This document shows, piece by piece, positions 8,059 through 18,733 of a DNA stretch of 64,000 bases. This stretch comes from Synechococcus sp. WH 8020 (GTDB lineage: Bacteria > Cyanobacteriota > Cyanobacteriia > PCC-6307 > Cyanobiaceae): assembly GCF_001040845.1 (NCBI RefSeq), contig NZ_CP011941.1:1187676-1251675 (forward strand), written 5' to 3'. Positions within the stretch are counted from its first letter, which is position 1. The number at the start of each line of letters is the position of its first letter. Position numbers and translations under genes: made by a program. The notes beneath the pieces are model-generated. The model did no database searches, had not been told where the DNA came from, and was given only the letters and a program-made list of their open reading frames with translations.

Positions 8059-9912
8059 ATGGCGGGCCTTGAACAGGAAACGGTGAGCAGCGTCGCAGCA
8101 ACCACCCCCGCACCTATCGCGCCTGTGATTCTGCCCAAGACCAGCGAAAGTGAGAATCTGCTCAAGATTCGCCACTCCATGAGCCACGTGATGGCCATGG
8201 CAGTTCAGAAGCTATTTCCCAAGGCCCAAGTGACTATTGGTCCCTGGACTGAGGCAGGGTTTTATTACGACTTCGACAATCCGGAACCCTTTACGGAAGC
8301 AGATCTCAAGGCGATCAAGAAGGAGATGGGAAAAATCATTGGCCGCAAGCTCCCGTTAGAACGCATTGAAGTCAGTCGTGAGGAAGCAGAACGTCGAATC
8401 AAGGCCCAAAACGAGCCTTACAAATTAGAAATTCTCGAGAGACTAGTCGAGCCAATTACGCTCTACACCCTGGGTGAGCATTGGTGGGATCTCTGTGCTG
8501 GGCCTCATGTAGCCAACACAAGCGAACTCAATCCAAAAGCGTTTGAGCTCGAAAGTGTGGCAGGTGCCTACTGGCGTGGTGACGAAACCAAGGCTCAGCT
8601 TCAGCGCATTTATGGCACGGCGTGGGAGACCGCCGAGCAACTGTCAGAGCACAGACGCCGCAAAGAAGAAGCACTCCGTCGTGATCACCGCCGCCTTGGC
8701 AAAGACCTCGATCTGTTCTCCATCGAAGATGAAGCGGGCGCGGGCCTTGTCTTCTGGCATCCCCGAGGCGCACGCATGCGTCTCTTAATTGAAGACTTTT
8801 GGAGGCAAGCACACTTTGAGGGGGGGTATGAGCTGCTCTACACACCCCACGTCGCAGACATCAGCCTCTGGAAGACCTCTGGACATCTCGACTTCTATGC
8901 GGAGAGCATGTTCGGCCCCATGGAGGTGGATGAGAGGCAATACCAGCTCAAGCCGATGAACTGTCCATTCCACGTTCTGACCTACGCCAGCAAACTTCGC
9001 AGCTATCGAGAACTTCCGATCCGATGGGCGGAGCTTGGAACCGTTTACCGCTACGAGCGCCCTGGGGTGATGCACGGGCTGATGAGAGTCCGTGGCTTCA
9101 CGCAAGACGACGCCCACGTGTTTTGCCTACCCGAACAGATCAGTGATGAGATCTTGCAAATCCTGAATCTCACAGAACGGATTCTTTCAACATTTGATTT
9201 CAGTAACTACGAGATCAACCTTTCAACAAAACCAGACAAAGCCATCGGCGATGACGCTGTCTGGGAGCTCGCGACCAAAGGCCTGATCGAAGCCCTAGAA
9301 CGCAAGGGCTGGGCCTACAAAATCGATGAGGGTGGCGGAGCGTTCTATGGCCCCAAGATCGACCTAAAAATCGAGGATGCCATTGGTCGGATGTGGCAGT
9401 GCTCCACCATTCAGCTCGATTTCAACTTGCCTGAGCGTTTCGAACTCGACTACATCGCTGCTGATGGAAGCAAACAGCGCCCGATCATGATTCACCGGGC
9501 CATTTTCGGTTCACTCGAACGATTTTTCGGAATCATGACCGAAAACTATGCGGGAGACTTTCCGTTTTGGCTCGCCCCAGAACAGATCCGGCTTCTCCCG
9601 GTGACAGATGAAGTTCTGGGTTATTCGGAAGAGCTTCAAAACCAGCTCAAAGCAGCTGGTATTCGCGCCAGCATCGATCGCAGCGGAGACCGTCTTGGGA
9701 AGCTGATTCGCACAGGAGAACAAATGAAAATCCCAGTGCTGGCTGTTATTGGAGCCAAAGAAGCTGAACAGGGAGCCGCGAGCCTGCGCAGCCGCCGCGA
9801 TGGCGACCTTGGCGTGATCACCAAGGAACGCCTGATCGCAACGGCACAATCGGCCAACCAAGACAGGCAAGCATCACTTTCTTTTGACAACAGTGGGAGC
9901 GTTGGGGAATGA
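8059..9912 (+). CDS. thrS: Threonine--tRNA ligase lacking the N-terminal TGS domain
   Basis: A 617-residue class II synthetase. After about 35 poorly conserved residues the editing (N2) domain starts directly: HSMSH (39-43) and DLCAGPHV carry the His/Cys residues of the editing site. Catalytic motifs follow: MNCPFHV (zinc Cys), RYERPGVMHGLMRVRGFTQDDAH, CSTIQLDF and MIHRAIFGS, then the anticodon-binding domain. The roughly 60-residue TGS domain of the E. coli enzyme is absent. It overlaps the next gene by 4 bp (ATGA), indicating translational coupling. Charges tRNA-Thr and clears Ser-tRNA-Thr. Confidence 0.97.
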   Translation: MAGLEQETVSSVAATTPAPIAPVILPKTSESENLLKIRHSMSHVMAMAVQKLFPKAQVTIGPWTEAGFYYDFDNPEPFTEADLKAIKKEMGKIIGRKLPLERIEVSREEAERRIKAQNEPYKLEILERLVEPITLYTLGEHWWDLCAGPHVANTSELNPKAFELESVAGAYWRGDETKAQLQRIYGTAWETAEQLSEHRRRKEEALRRDHRRLGKDLDLFSIEDEAGAGLVFWHPRGARMRLLIEDFWRQAHFEGGYELLYTPHVADISLWKTSGHLDFYAESMFGPMEVDERQYQLKPMNCPFHVLTYASKLRSYRELPIRWAELGTVYRYERPGVMHGLMRVRGFTQDDAHVFCLPEQISDEILQILNLTERILSTFDFSNYEINLSTKPDKAIGDDAVWELATKGLIEALERKGWAYKIDEGGGAFYGPKIDLKIEDAIGRMWQCSTIQLDFNLPERFELDYIAADGSKQRPIMIHRAIFGSLERFFGIMTENYAGDFPFWLAPEQIRLLPVTDEVLGYSEELQNQLKAAGIRASIDRSGDRLGKLIRTGEQMKIPVLAVIGAKEAEQGAASLRSRRDGDLGVITKERLIATAQSANQDRQASLSFDNSGSVGE

Positions 9913-10307
9913 GCGATCCAGCGATCAATGGTTTGGCCGATCTCAATCGATTACGCAGTGCTCCTCCGCTGAGTGCGATTGAGCGGAAGAATCTCAAAAC
10001 TGAGCTGATCGCTGAGATGAGCCACTTCGCCTGGTTCACGGTTGGCGTCATGGCCTCCTCATCCATTGAAGCGATGACCTGTCTTCGCGACCTTGAACTG
10101 GCGATGGGTTGGCCATCCATGCAGCTCGCGGATGAGACACGGATTGACAGCGGCGTTTTCCTGAAAGCCAACCAATCCAACGGTTGCATTCGCATCCGTG
10201 CAGAGGAGGGCCTTGGTCAAGGCTTCTTGCTCAGCGGACATCAAGTTGAATCGCAACACTCAGGTCCGACCTGGGGCCCCCTACCACTCGACCTGTTTCG
10301 TGACTGA
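9909..10307 (+). CDS. DUF1824 family protein
   Basis: A 132-residue protein with NLKTELIAEMSHFAWFTVGV in the middle and a C-terminal GQGFLLSGHQ. This matches DUF1824, found mainly in cyanobacteria and plants. It has no signal or membrane segment. The start overlaps the thrS stop by 4 bp. Function unknown; its place behind thrS and before glk is the only clue. Confidence 0.8.
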   Translation: MSDPAINGLADLNRLRSAPPLSAIERKNLKTELIAEMSHFAWFTVGVMASSSIEAMTCLRDLELAMGWPSMQLADETRIDSGVFLKANQSNGCIRIRAEEGLGQGFLLSGHQVESQHSGPTWGPLPLDLFRD

Positions 10308-10385
10308 GCATTCCAGAGCCTTATCAAGACTTGTCGATTCCGATCAAAGCGATCAGCCTTGAGCTGAGATGATCCGATCGATCCA

Positions 10386-11459
10386 ATGCAGGCAACGACT
10401 TACCTGGCCGGGGATCTCGGTGGCACCAAAACGCTCCTAGCCATCTACAGCGATCAAAACGGCAAGCTGAAACAAGAGCATGTCCAGCGTTACGTGTCGG
10501 CGGAATGGACGTCTCTGGACTCCATGCTCATTCACTTCCTGCAAACGCGCCCAGACACCAACTCCAATCCTCAAACCAGCTGCTTCGCCGTCGCTGGCCC
10601 AGTTAAGAACCGAGCTGCTGAACTCACTAATTTGGGATGGTCGATCAGCCAAGAGTCGCTGAAACAATCCGCTGGTTTAGAGCAGGTGGAACTCGTTAAC
10701 GATTTCGCTGTTCTGATCTACGGCCTTCCCCATTTCAGCGACCGCCAGCAGATCACCCTTCAAGCAGGACTTACAAAGACTTCTGATAGCACTCAATCCG
10801 AGCAAGGCCCCGTCGCCATTCTTGGAGCGGGAACGGGCTTGGGCATGGCTCGGGGGCTTCCGAGCAACAAGGGATGGATTGCGTTGCCCAGCGAGGGGGG
10901 GCATCGAGAGTTCGCGCCCCGTTCCAACGACGAATGGGCCCTTGTTCAATGGCTCAAGCGTGATTTGTCTCTAGGCCGGATTTCTGTGGAGAGGGTGGTA
11001 AGTGGTACCGGATTGGGCCATGTCATGCACTGGATGCTGCAGCAGTCGGAAGATACAAAGCACCCGCTACAAGAGAAGGCCAAAGCATGGAGATGGAACA
11101 CACCAGGGCAGCCTGATTATCACGATCTCCCGGCTTCAACATGCCAATACGCCAAAGCTGGCGACCAGCTCGCGAACGCGGCGATGACGCTTTGGCTTAG
11201 TGCCTACGGAGCAGCCGCCGGAGACCTTGCCCTACAGGAACTGTGCACGGGTGGGCTCTGGATTGGTGGGGGCACGGCCGAAAAAAATCAGGATGGGTTG
11301 AAGTCCATGCATTTTTTAAACGCCATGCGTCAAAAGGGGCGCTTTCAGCCGTTTTTGGAAGGTTTAACGGTGCGCGCTGTGATCGATCCAGAAGCTGGTC
11401 TGTTTAGTGCTGCTTGCAGAGCACGAGAACTGGCTGAGTCGAGTGGGACACTGGCCTGA
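10386..11459 (+). CDS. glk: Glucokinase
   Basis: A 357-residue member of the bacterial (non-ROK) glucokinase family that phosphorylates glucose with ATP. The phosphate-binding motif DLGGTKT is at 10-16, LVNDFAVL (sugar-site Asp) near 100, GAGTGLG near 140, and GGLWIGGG towards the C-terminus. It has its own 78-bp upstream gap after the DUF1824 gene and sits 14 bp before thrB. A second sugar kinase of the ROK type lies at 22387-23277, so glucose phosphorylation may be redundant. Confidence 0.93.
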   Translation: MQATTYLAGDLGGTKTLLAIYSDQNGKLKQEHVQRYVSAEWTSLDSMLIHFLQTRPDTNSNPQTSCFAVAGPVKNRAAELTNLGWSISQESLKQSAGLEQVELVNDFAVLIYGLPHFSDRQQITLQAGLTKTSDSTQSEQGPVAILGAGTGLGMARGLPSNKGWIALPSEGGHREFAPRSNDEWALVQWLKRDLSLGRISVERVVSGTGLGHVMHWMLQQSEDTKHPLQEKAKAWRWNTPGQPDYHDLPASTCQYAKAGDQLANAAMTLWLSAYGAAAGDLALQELCTGGLWIGGGTAEKNQDGLKSMHFLNAMRQKGRFQPFLEGLTVRAVIDPEAGLFSAACRARELAESSGTLA

Positions 11460-11473
11460 GTGGAAACGCAGGG

Positions 11474-12421
11474 ATGGCGCAGCCGCGTATCGGCCAAACA
11501 GTGGTGGTGGATGTTCCCGCTACCACCGCCAACATTGGACCAGGATTCGACTGTCTAGGCGCTGCTCTGGATCTCAACAACCGTTTCACCATGCGTCGAA
11601 TCGATGGCGATGGAGAGCGATTTGAACTGATCATCGAGGGACAGGAGGGGTCTCATTTACGGGGAGGACCGGACAACCTCGTGTATCGAGCCGCGCAGAG
11701 GGTCTGGAAAGCAGCTGGCCAGGAGCCCATCGCCATCGAGGCTCGAGTGCGTCTAGCCGTTCCTCCAGCCAGGGGGCTTGGCAGCAGTGCCACAGCAATC
11801 GTTGCTGGACTCGTGGGTGCCAATGCCTTGGTGGGAGAACCGCTCAGTCGAGAAAAACTACTGGAGCTCGCCATCGATATCGAAGGACACCCAGACAATG
11901 TTGTGCCTTCGCTACTAGGGGGACTGTGCATGACAGCGAAGGCTGCGTCTCAACGCTGGCGAGTGGTGCGTTGCGAATGGATGCACAGCATTAAGGCCGT
12001 TGTTGCGATCCCAGCCATTCGCCTGAGCACCAGCGAAGCGAGGCGTGCCATGCCCAAATCGGTCCCCATTGGTGATGCAGTGGTCAACCTTGGTGCCCTC
12101 ACCCTGTTGCTGCAAGGCCTAAGGACCGGAAACGGCGATTTGATCTCAGACGGAATGCACGACCGCCTGCACGAGCCCTATCGCTGGAGGCTGATCAAAG
12201 GTGGGCAGGAAGTGAAAGAGGCTGCGCTCGCGGCTGGAGCCTGGGGATGCGCCATCAGCGGCGCAGGGCCAAGCATTTTGGCGCTTTGCGCAGAAGAGCG
12301 AGGGCAAGCCGTGAGTCATGCCATGGTGAAGGCTTGGGAAGCGGCTGGCGTCGCTAGTCGTGCTCCACTGCTTAGCCTCCAGACGGCGGGGAGCCACTGG
12401 CAACCCAAAGCCGCTGAGTAG
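11474..12421 (+). CDS. thrB: Homoserine kinase
   Basis: A 315-residue GHMP kinase that phosphorylates homoserine in threonine synthesis. N-terminal [16 protein letters not shown] (14-29), the ATP loop [12 protein letters not shown] (97-108), and the C-terminal [13 protein letters not shown] are all intact. The start is the ATG 14 bp after glk. It sits in a forward run with glk and ndhD. Together with thrS in the same run, it places threonine synthesis and threonyl-tRNA charging close together. Confidence 0.96.
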   Translation: MAQPRIGQTVVVDVPATTANIGPGFDCLGAALDLNNRFTMRRIDGDGERFELIIEGQEGSHLRGGPDNLVYRAAQRVWKAAGQEPIAIEARVRLAVPPARGLGSSATAIVAGLVGANALVGEPLSREKLLELAIDIEGHPDNVVPSLLGGLCMTAKAASQRWRVVRCEWMHSIKAVVAIPAIRLSTSEARRAMPKSVPIGDAVVNLGALTLLLQGLRTGNGDLISDGMHDRLHEPYRWRLIKGGQEVKEAALAAGAWGCAISGAGPSILALCAEERGQAVSHAMVKAWEAAGVASRAPLLSLQTAGSHWQPKAAE

Positions 12422-12477
12422 AATTACTCAGCAAAGCCCCTAGGGCTGATAAGTTCAATCACAATCTTGCGAACGTC

Positions 12478-14049
12478 ATGGACGCCAATTTGCCGTTGAC
12501 GGCTGCGTCTCAGGCAGCGTTCCCCTGGCTCTCTCTGATCGTTTTGCTTCCTGCAGCGATGGCTTTGTTAATGCCATTGCTCCCGGGGGACGACTCGAAG
12601 CCATCATCTTTGCCGCGCAATCTGGCTATCGGCGTCCTTCTCGTGGACCTCGTGCTGATGCTGGTGGTCTTTAGCCAGCATTTCGACCCCAGCGACAGCA
12701 GTCTTCAGCTCGTTGAACGGGTGAGCTGGGTTCCATCGATCGGCCTGGAATGGTCGCTTGGCGCCGACGGCCTTTCAGCTCCCCTTGTGGTTCTAAGCGG
12801 ACTAGTGACGCTTTTATCCGTTGCCGCCAGCTGGAACGTTCAACACAAAACCAAGCTGTATTTCGGTCTTCTGCTTGTTCAATCCTCTGCTCAGGGACTG
12901 GTCTTCCTCTCCCAGGATTTCCTGCTGTTCTTTCTTGCTTGGGAGCTGGAGCTCGTCCCTGTCTACCTCCTCATTGCGATCTGGGGCGGAAGCAATCGTC
13001 AATATGCAGCCACAAAATTCATCCTCTACACCGCTGTTGCATCCCTCCTGATTCTGATCAGCGGTCTGGCTCTAGCCCTTTCCGGCGATACCTTCACGCT
13101 CAACCTGACTGAGCTCGCTGGTCGATCTCCAGGCGGAACCTTTGGGTTGCTCTGTTATCTCGGCTTCCTGATCGGTTTTGGAGTGAAGTTGCCGATTTTT
13201 CCGCTTCACACCTGGCTCCCAGACGCTCACGGAGAGGCCAATGCGCCGGTGTCGATGCTGCTTGCGGGTGTGCTGTTGAAGATGGGCGGTTATGCCTTGC
13301 TGCGCTTCAACGTTCAGATGCTTCCCGATGCCCATTTTGTTCTTGCACCAGCACTGATCGTTCTTGGCATCGTCAACATCATTTATGGAGCGTTGAACGC
13401 TTTCGCTCAAGACAATGTGAAACGGCGGATCGCCTGCAGCTCAGTCAGCCATATGGGGTTTGTGTTGCTTGGCATCGGTGCTGTCGATGCCCTCAGCCTG
13501 AGTGGTGCCATGCTCCAAATGATCAGCCATGGACTGATCGCAGCAGCCATGTTCTTCGTGACAGGCTGTTTTTACGAACGCACCAAAACGCTGTCCATTC
13601 CCAACATGGGCGGACTCGCCAAAGTGCTGCCGATCACTTTTGCTTTCTTCCTAGCCAGCTCACTCGCCTCCCTTGCCCTTCCTGGCATGAGCGGATTCAT
13701 CAGTGAAATCACCATCTTCCTGGGCATCACGAGTCAGGAAAATTTCACCACCTTGTTCCGCGTTACCACTGTTGCAATCGCAGCGATTGGGCTCGTACTG
13801 ACCCCGATATATCTCCTTTCCATGTGCAGGCGCGTGTTCTTCGGCCCACGAATCCCTGCTTTGGCTTTCATCGATGACATGCGCCCTCGAGAATTAGTGA
13901 TCGGTCTCACCTTGATGGTGCCAACTTTGGTTATTGGGATTTGGCCCCGTATCGCCATGGATTTCTACGAAGCAGCCACCGATGCTCTCGCCAGTGATCT
14001 CGGCACTCATAGCCTGGTGGCTCTCACGACCCTGCTGCCGGCGGGCTGA
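12478..14049 (+). CDS. ndhD: NAD(P)H-quinone oxidoreductase chain 4 (NdhD)
   Basis: A 523-residue polytopic membrane protein with about 14 helices, the antiporter-like proton-pumping subunit of the thylakoid NDH-1 complex (respiratory and cyclic electron flow). Diagnostic stretches include [33 protein letters not shown] with the essential Glu, [17 protein letters not shown], and [14 protein letters not shown]. It lies 56 bp after thrB and 5 bp before prlC. Which NdhD paralogue (D1-D4) it is cannot be decided with certainty; its length and conserved core fit the respiratory/cyclic type. Confidence 0.96.
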   Translation: MDANLPLTAASQAAFPWLSLIVLLPAAMALLMPLLPGDDSKPSSLPRNLAIGVLLVDLVLMLVVFSQHFDPSDSSLQLVERVSWVPSIGLEWSLGADGLSAPLVVLSGLVTLLSVAASWNVQHKTKLYFGLLLVQSSAQGLVFLSQDFLLFFLAWELELVPVYLLIAIWGGSNRQYAATKFILYTAVASLLILISGLALALSGDTFTLNLTELAGRSPGGTFGLLCYLGFLIGFGVKLPIFPLHTWLPDAHGEANAPVSMLLAGVLLKMGGYALLRFNVQMLPDAHFVLAPALIVLGIVNIIYGALNAFAQDNVKRRIACSSVSHMGFVLLGIGAVDALSLSGAMLQMISHGLIAAAMFFVTGCFYERTKTLSIPNMGGLAKVLPITFAFFLASSLASLALPGMSGFISEITIFLGITSQENFTTLFRVTTVAIAAIGLVLTPIYLLSMCRRVFFGPRIPALAFIDDMRPRELVIGLTLMVPTLVIGIWPRIAMDFYEAATDALASDLGTHSLVALTTLLPAG

Positions 14050-14054
14050 CAGCG

Positions 14055-16172
14055 ATGACCAACTCAGAACTCTTGCGCGGGCATGGCCTTCCGCGCTTCG
14101 AGGCCATCGATGCATCCCAGGTCAAAGCTCATATCCCAGCACTGATCAACGACCTAGGAGAACAGCTCAGCACGCTGGAATCCACTCTTCAACAGCGCCT
14201 AGCTGACAACAGACCGCTGAGCTGGGATGAGGTGATGACTCCACTTCACCTGCTTGGCGAACGCTTGCGCTGGAGCTGGGGGGTGGTGAGCCATCTCAAC
14301 GGCGTCTGCAACAGCTCGGAGCTGCGCGAAGCCCATGCCGCACAGCAACCCGATGTCGTCCGTTTTGGCAACCGCGCTGGGCAAAGCCAAATCATTCACC
14401 AAGCACTGGAAAGCCTTCAACAGAACCCCAGTCATCCGCTGGATCCCACCCAAATCAGGATCCTTGACGCCGAACTGTTATCGATGCGCCATCGAGGGGT
14501 GGGCTTGAGCGGAGCTGATCAAGAAGCTTTTAACGAGGCCAGCGAACAACTCGCCTCGCTCTCCACCCGATTCAGCAATCACGTGCTTGACGCCACCCAG
14601 GGTTGGACCCTTCTGGTTGAGGACGCAGACCAACTCCAAGGCGTACCGGAACGGGCCATGCAGGCTTTGGCTGCTGCAGCAAAGGAAGCTGGTGATAAAC
14701 ATCGCGATGGACAGGAACCCACAGCCTTGGAAGGGCCTTGGCGACTAGGTCTCGACATGCCTCGATACCTACCCGTTCTGACCCATGCCGACAACCGCAA
14801 CCTGAGAGAAACCGTCTACAGAGCCCAGGTGAGTCGGGCGAGCTCAGGAGAACTCGACAACACTCCTCTCATCGAAGAAATCCTCGACCTTCGGACCCAT
14901 CAGGCTTCCCGCCTTGGCTACCAAAACTGGGCGGAACGAAGCCTGGCTTCAAAAATGGCTGACAACGTCGAAGCAGTTGAAAGGCTTCTCGAAGAACTTC
15001 GCGTTGCAGCCCTGCCTATCGCAGAACAAGAGATCGACGAGCTCAGGGACTGTGCCCGTCGTCATGGTGGGAAAGAAGCGGATGATTTCAGCCCCTGGGA
15101 TGTGAGCTACTGGGCCGAGAAACTTCGTCAAGAACGGTTCAACCTCAATCAAGAGGCTTTACGTCCATGGTTTCCACTTCCACAAGTGCTCGATGGCCTT
15201 TTCCATCTCTGCGAACGTTTGTTTTCCATCAAGATTGAAGCTGCTGATGGCGAAGCACCGATCTGGCATCCGGATGTGCGCTTTTTCAGAGTCAACGATC
15301 AGGGAGGCCATCCACTCGCAGCGTTTTATCTCGATCCCTTCAGCAGGCCCGCCAGCAAGCGAGGTGGAGCATGGATGGATGAATGTCTAAACCGGTCTCG
15401 CAATTCGGAGGGTGTGCTCACCAACCCTGTGGCATACCTGATTTGCAATCAGACCCCACCCTCCGGTGACATCCCAAGTTTGATGAGTTTTGAAGAGGTT
15501 GAGACCCTGTTCCATGAGTTCGGCCATGGGCTTCAACACATGCTCACCACGGTGGAACATCCCCAAGCAGCTGGGATTAACAACGTGGAATGGGACGCGG
15601 TGGAGCTTCCCAGTCAGTTCATGGAGAACTGGTGCCTTGATCGCCAGACCTTGATGGGAATGGCCCGTCATTGGAAAACAGGGGAGCCCTTGCCTGAAGA
15701 GGACTACAACAAACTGCGCAACAGCCGCACCTTCATGCAGGGATGCGGAACGCTACGCCAGGTTCATTTCGCTTTAACCGATTTACGTCTTCACAGCACA
15801 TGGACTCCTGAGCTGGGTCAATCCCCTGATGCGTTCAGACGCAAGATCGCAGACAGCACGACCGTATTGCCCCCGATCCCTGAAGACCGATTCCTTTGCG
15901 CCTTCGGCCATATTTTTGCTGGTGGTTACTCCGCTGGTTATTACTCGTACAAGTGGGCAGAGGTCTTAAGCGCCGATGCTTTTGCCGCTTTCGAGGAGGT
16001 TGGCCTCGATCAGGAAAAGGACGTACAAGCCACCGGTCAACGCTTCCGCAACACGGTTCTCAGCCTGGGAGGAAGTCAGCGACCAGCTGATGTCTACAAA
16101 TCCTTCCGGGGTCGAGCAGCCAGCACTGACGCATTAATTCGCCACTCCGGACTGACAGCAGCCAATCGTTGA
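14055..16172 (+). CDS. prlC: Oligopeptidase A (M3 family metallopeptidase)
   Basis: A 705-residue cytoplasmic zinc oligopeptidase that degrades short peptides, including cleaved signal peptides. The zinc site HEFGH is at 487-491 with the downstream Glu region (NNVEWDAVELPSQFMENW), and the C-terminal GGYSAGYYSYKWAEVLSADAF is typical. Full family length. It is 5 bp behind ndhD and 10 bp before the unknown gene at 16183, so the three are probably cotranscribed. Confidence 0.95.
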   Translation: MTNSELLRGHGLPRFEAIDASQVKAHIPALINDLGEQLSTLESTLQQRLADNRPLSWDEVMTPLHLLGERLRWSWGVVSHLNGVCNSSELREAHAAQQPDVVRFGNRAGQSQIIHQALESLQQNPSHPLDPTQIRILDAELLSMRHRGVGLSGADQEAFNEASEQLASLSTRFSNHVLDATQGWTLLVEDADQLQGVPERAMQALAAAAKEAGDKHRDGQEPTALEGPWRLGLDMPRYLPVLTHADNRNLRETVYRAQVSRASSGELDNTPLIEEILDLRTHQASRLGYQNWAERSLASKMADNVEAVERLLEELRVAALPIAEQEIDELRDCARRHGGKEADDFSPWDVSYWAEKLRQERFNLNQEALRPWFPLPQVLDGLFHLCERLFSIKIEAADGEAPIWHPDVRFFRVNDQGGHPLAAFYLDPFSRPASKRGGAWMDECLNRSRNSEGVLTNPVAYLICNQTPPSGDIPSLMSFEEVETLFHEFGHGLQHMLTTVEHPQAAGINNVEWDAVELPSQFMENWCLDRQTLMGMARHWKTGEPLPEEDYNKLRNSRTFMQGCGTLRQVHFALTDLRLHSTWTPELGQSPDAFRRKIADSTTVLPPIPEDRFLCAFGHIFAGGYSAGYYSYKWAEVLSADAFAAFEEVGLDQEKDVQATGQRFRNTVLSLGGSQRPADVYKSFRGRAASTDALIRHSGLTAANR

Positions 16173-16182
16173 ACTTGCAGAC

Positions 16183-17649
16183 ATGCACCATGACCTGCTT
16201 GCACTGAGTTCCAGCTGGAACCTGTCTCAAACCAATCGATCAACGCGTGTTCCGCTGGTCTCGCTGGAGGAAGCCCTTGAGCGCAGCAGTTTGAAGAAAG
16301 GGATTAGCCGTCGAGATTTTCTTGCAGCGCTCCTGAAAGACGTTCAACATCAACGCCTTCTTCCTCTGTTGGCGATGCTTCCTCGCCGCTGGCGGCAGGA
16401 GCCAGCATCACTGCCGGAACACTTGAGAGGTCTGGGGATCTTGCTTGGAGAGGGACTGATGAGTCCCCTCCTCCTGGCTGCATTCGCTGATGACTTGCAG
16501 CACTTACTCCCTCAGCGAACCAACCCAAGACGCTCAGCTTTAGATCTTTGGTGCCAGCGCAACTACAACGATCCCGGCGGCCAGCAATGGCCCCTGCCTG
16601 AGGGACTGGATACCTGGAAGTCACAAGCGACGGCATCCCTCTATCCACAGAACCAACACAGTGCGCCGAACTCTCGAACAGGGCTAGCGGGACTGTCATC
16701 ACTCGGTGGGGAGATTGCTTGGAGCAATCACGGACTCTCCTATCTCCAATCCGCAGAGGCCAGACATCGGAATCAACAGATGGCTCAAGTGTTCAACGTT
16801 CTTGGAAGCAATCTTCTGGGTGGACAGAGCCTCAACCTCGACACCTATCGCTTCGAAGGTCAGTCCTGCGGAAAGGATCTAATCCAGTGCCTTCAATCCA
16901 AAGGATGGACGTGTCAAGCGAGAGTGCGGACCAGTGTGGCCAGCTTCGGACTTGGAGCCAGTACACCCAGTTCTGATAGCAATCAATGGGCTCAAATCCC
17001 CCTTGCGGTCCCTTACCGAACCGGCTTGCAAGAGACGAATCAAAAAGAAATCAACGCGTTACTACCCCACGCCTGCTTAGAGCTGGAATTACAACCGCCA
17101 GAGGATGAAACCGTTCTGCTGCAGTACTACCAAGGCACCGAAGGCCTGAATGGCTGGGCCGCGATGAATGACTTGGATCGACCGTGGCAAAACGGACGTT
17201 CCAACGGCAGCGTCCAATACTCGCCAACGGTCTTTCGCGATCAACAACTGTCCGACGCGATTGAACTCTGCGAATTAATGGGCGCCATTCACAACAGCGA
17301 GGCGAGCATGGAAAACCTCCATCTCGGTGGCTATGGAGCGATCGGTTTCTGCATCGACTCCACCGCGCTCTTGGAATATGCACTGACAGGTCAGACCAAC
17401 CTGTTTCCACTCACACTCGGAGGCTTATGGCGAGAACGGCTCAGCGCCAAGCTGGATCATTTACTTGAAGAAAGCATGCGTCCCAATGAGGACGCCGTTG
17501 ATCGCTATAAGGGAGCACTTGAAAACATGCCTCAAGATCTTTATCACACTTCAGTGACCCGAAACGATGCGAAGAGACGCCTTTTAGCCAGTCAACCGAG
17601 TTATTCACCTTTTTTACTTATCCAAGATCTCAACCGGCAGAAGAGCTGA
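16183..17649 (+). CDS. Unrecognised 488-residue protein
   Basis: I do not recognise this family. It is soluble-looking, with no signal peptide or membrane helix. The N-terminal third is Leu- and Arg-rich and probably helical (SRRDFLAALL near 42-51 resembles a Tat motif but is internal and not followed by a long hydrophobic stretch). The middle and C-terminal parts have mixed composition with two glycine-rich turns (TGLAGLSSLGGE, LHLGGYGAIGF). It is 10 bp after prlC and overlaps the convergent hydrolase gene by 20 bp. Codon use matches its neighbours, so it is a real gene. Confidence 0.75.
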   Translation: MHHDLLALSSSWNLSQTNRSTRVPLVSLEEALERSSLKKGISRRDFLAALLKDVQHQRLLPLLAMLPRRWRQEPASLPEHLRGLGILLGEGLMSPLLLAAFADDLQHLLPQRTNPRRSALDLWCQRNYNDPGGQQWPLPEGLDTWKSQATASLYPQNQHSAPNSRTGLAGLSSLGGEIAWSNHGLSYLQSAEARHRNQQMAQVFNVLGSNLLGGQSLNLDTYRFEGQSCGKDLIQCLQSKGWTCQARVRTSVASFGLGASTPSSDSNQWAQIPLAVPYRTGLQETNQKEINALLPHACLELELQPPEDETVLLQYYQGTEGLNGWAAMNDLDRPWQNGRSNGSVQYSPTVFRDQQLSDAIELCELMGAIHNSEASMENLHLGGYGAIGFCIDSTALLEYALTGQTNLFPLTLGGLWRERLSAKLDHLLEESMRPNEDAVDRYKGALENMPQDLYHTSVTRNDAKRRLLASQPSYSPFLLIQDLNRQKS

Positions 17650-18733
17650 CCAAACTTCGTTCCAGTTCACTACAAATTGCAGCAACAACCTTTTCACGGA
17701 AGGCCACACTAAAAGGTCCGGAAGAACCGTTATGACTCATACGATCAATGAGATAACGATGCAAGCAATGCGATCGCTGCCAACGGTTCCAGTTTGTCAA
17801 AGGCAATAAGCTCAATCGACCTGGATAAGCGAGTCGGCCAAACGCAGCCACAGGATCTTTACTGCCGACCACCATCGCAACATCCTGAATACTTTCAAGA
17901 GCCGCATTCCCACTAAAAACCCCACAGATCGAAATCACTTGAACAGGACTACAGCAAAGCTTTTGCAACATTTCAGCAGTACCAATCGCCATTTCAGCAC
18001 CACCGCTATAGCCAACTAAAACCACACGAGATGCGTGCGAAGGATGAAAATTTAACTGCTCTAATCGTCGGGCTATTTTCAAAGCTAATTCATAATTCAT
18101 CACAGGTCCATAACGTCGATCAGACGAGATACCGACCTTAATGACATTATTTACCTGAATACAAAATGCACAAACAAATTGGACAAACCCATTAGGATGA
18201 TGTTCTTGAAGAGCAAACAACCACTGCCAAAACCATCGGGAGTAAGAAGCAGCACGGAGTCCAACATCCGTGATGGTATAAGCCTCAATTCCTTTTACCA
18301 ATAGGGAATCCTTGGCAATTTCAGACTCCAAACAATTCAGAAACTCTTGAACTCTTGGCGGATGACTCTCTTCACTTTGATGAATGCCATCGAGATACAC
18401 CAAAAAATGGCGATGCTCTGACCGCTTCTCCTCATTCCCAACAAACAAACCGCTGGCATCTGGGAAGCTTTGCATCCACCCTTCCCAAAACACAAAGTCA
18501 ACCATCACCGAATACACACCCACTAAGGCCAGCACAACAACAATCGCTCCTCCAGACACACCAAGAAGCTCTAAGAGAGATCCGGATTGCAGAAGAGAAT
18601 CCGCATCGCGCCGCACCACCCCGATGCCAATCAGCATCAGGATTCCCACCAAGACCAACACACCAATCAAGACACGCGCGCCTAGGCGAATGCTGTGCCG
18701 ATGACCATGAACGACGGCGTTGCTTCTAGTCAT
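17630..18733 (-). CDS. Membrane-anchored alpha/beta-hydrolase-like protein
   Basis: A 367-residue protein with two N-terminal hydrophobic segments (about 21-40 and 55-80), then a soluble domain. VLVGYSGGAEMAIG (237-250) is a nucleophile elbow with Ser243. Possible acid and base residues follow in VGSKDP and RMSHNG, in the right order for a hydrolase triad. Substrate unknown. It overlaps the gene upstream by 4 bp (ATGA) and its 3' end overlaps the convergent gene at 17649 by 20 bp. The block 17.6-20.0 kb looks more AT-rich than the surrounding housekeeping genes, which may indicate accessory DNA. Confidence 0.65.
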   Translation of the reverse strand: MTRSNAVVHGHRHSIRLGARVLIGVLVLVGILMLIGIGVVRRDADSLLQSGSLLELLGVSGGAIVVVLALVGVYSVMVDFVFWEGWMQSFPDASGLFVGNEEKRSEHRHFLVYLDGIHQSEESHPPRVQEFLNCLESEIAKDSLLVKGIEAYTITDVGLRAASYSRWFWQWLFALQEHHPNGFVQFVCAFCIQVNNVIKVGISSDRRYGPVMNYELALKIARRLEQLNFHPSHASRVVLVGYSGGAEMAIGTAEMLQKLCCSPVQVISICGVFSGNAALESIQDVAMVVGSKDPVAAFGRLAYPGRLSLLPLTNWNRWQRSHCLHRYLIDRMSHNGSSGPFSVAFREKVVAAICSELERSLVSSSAG

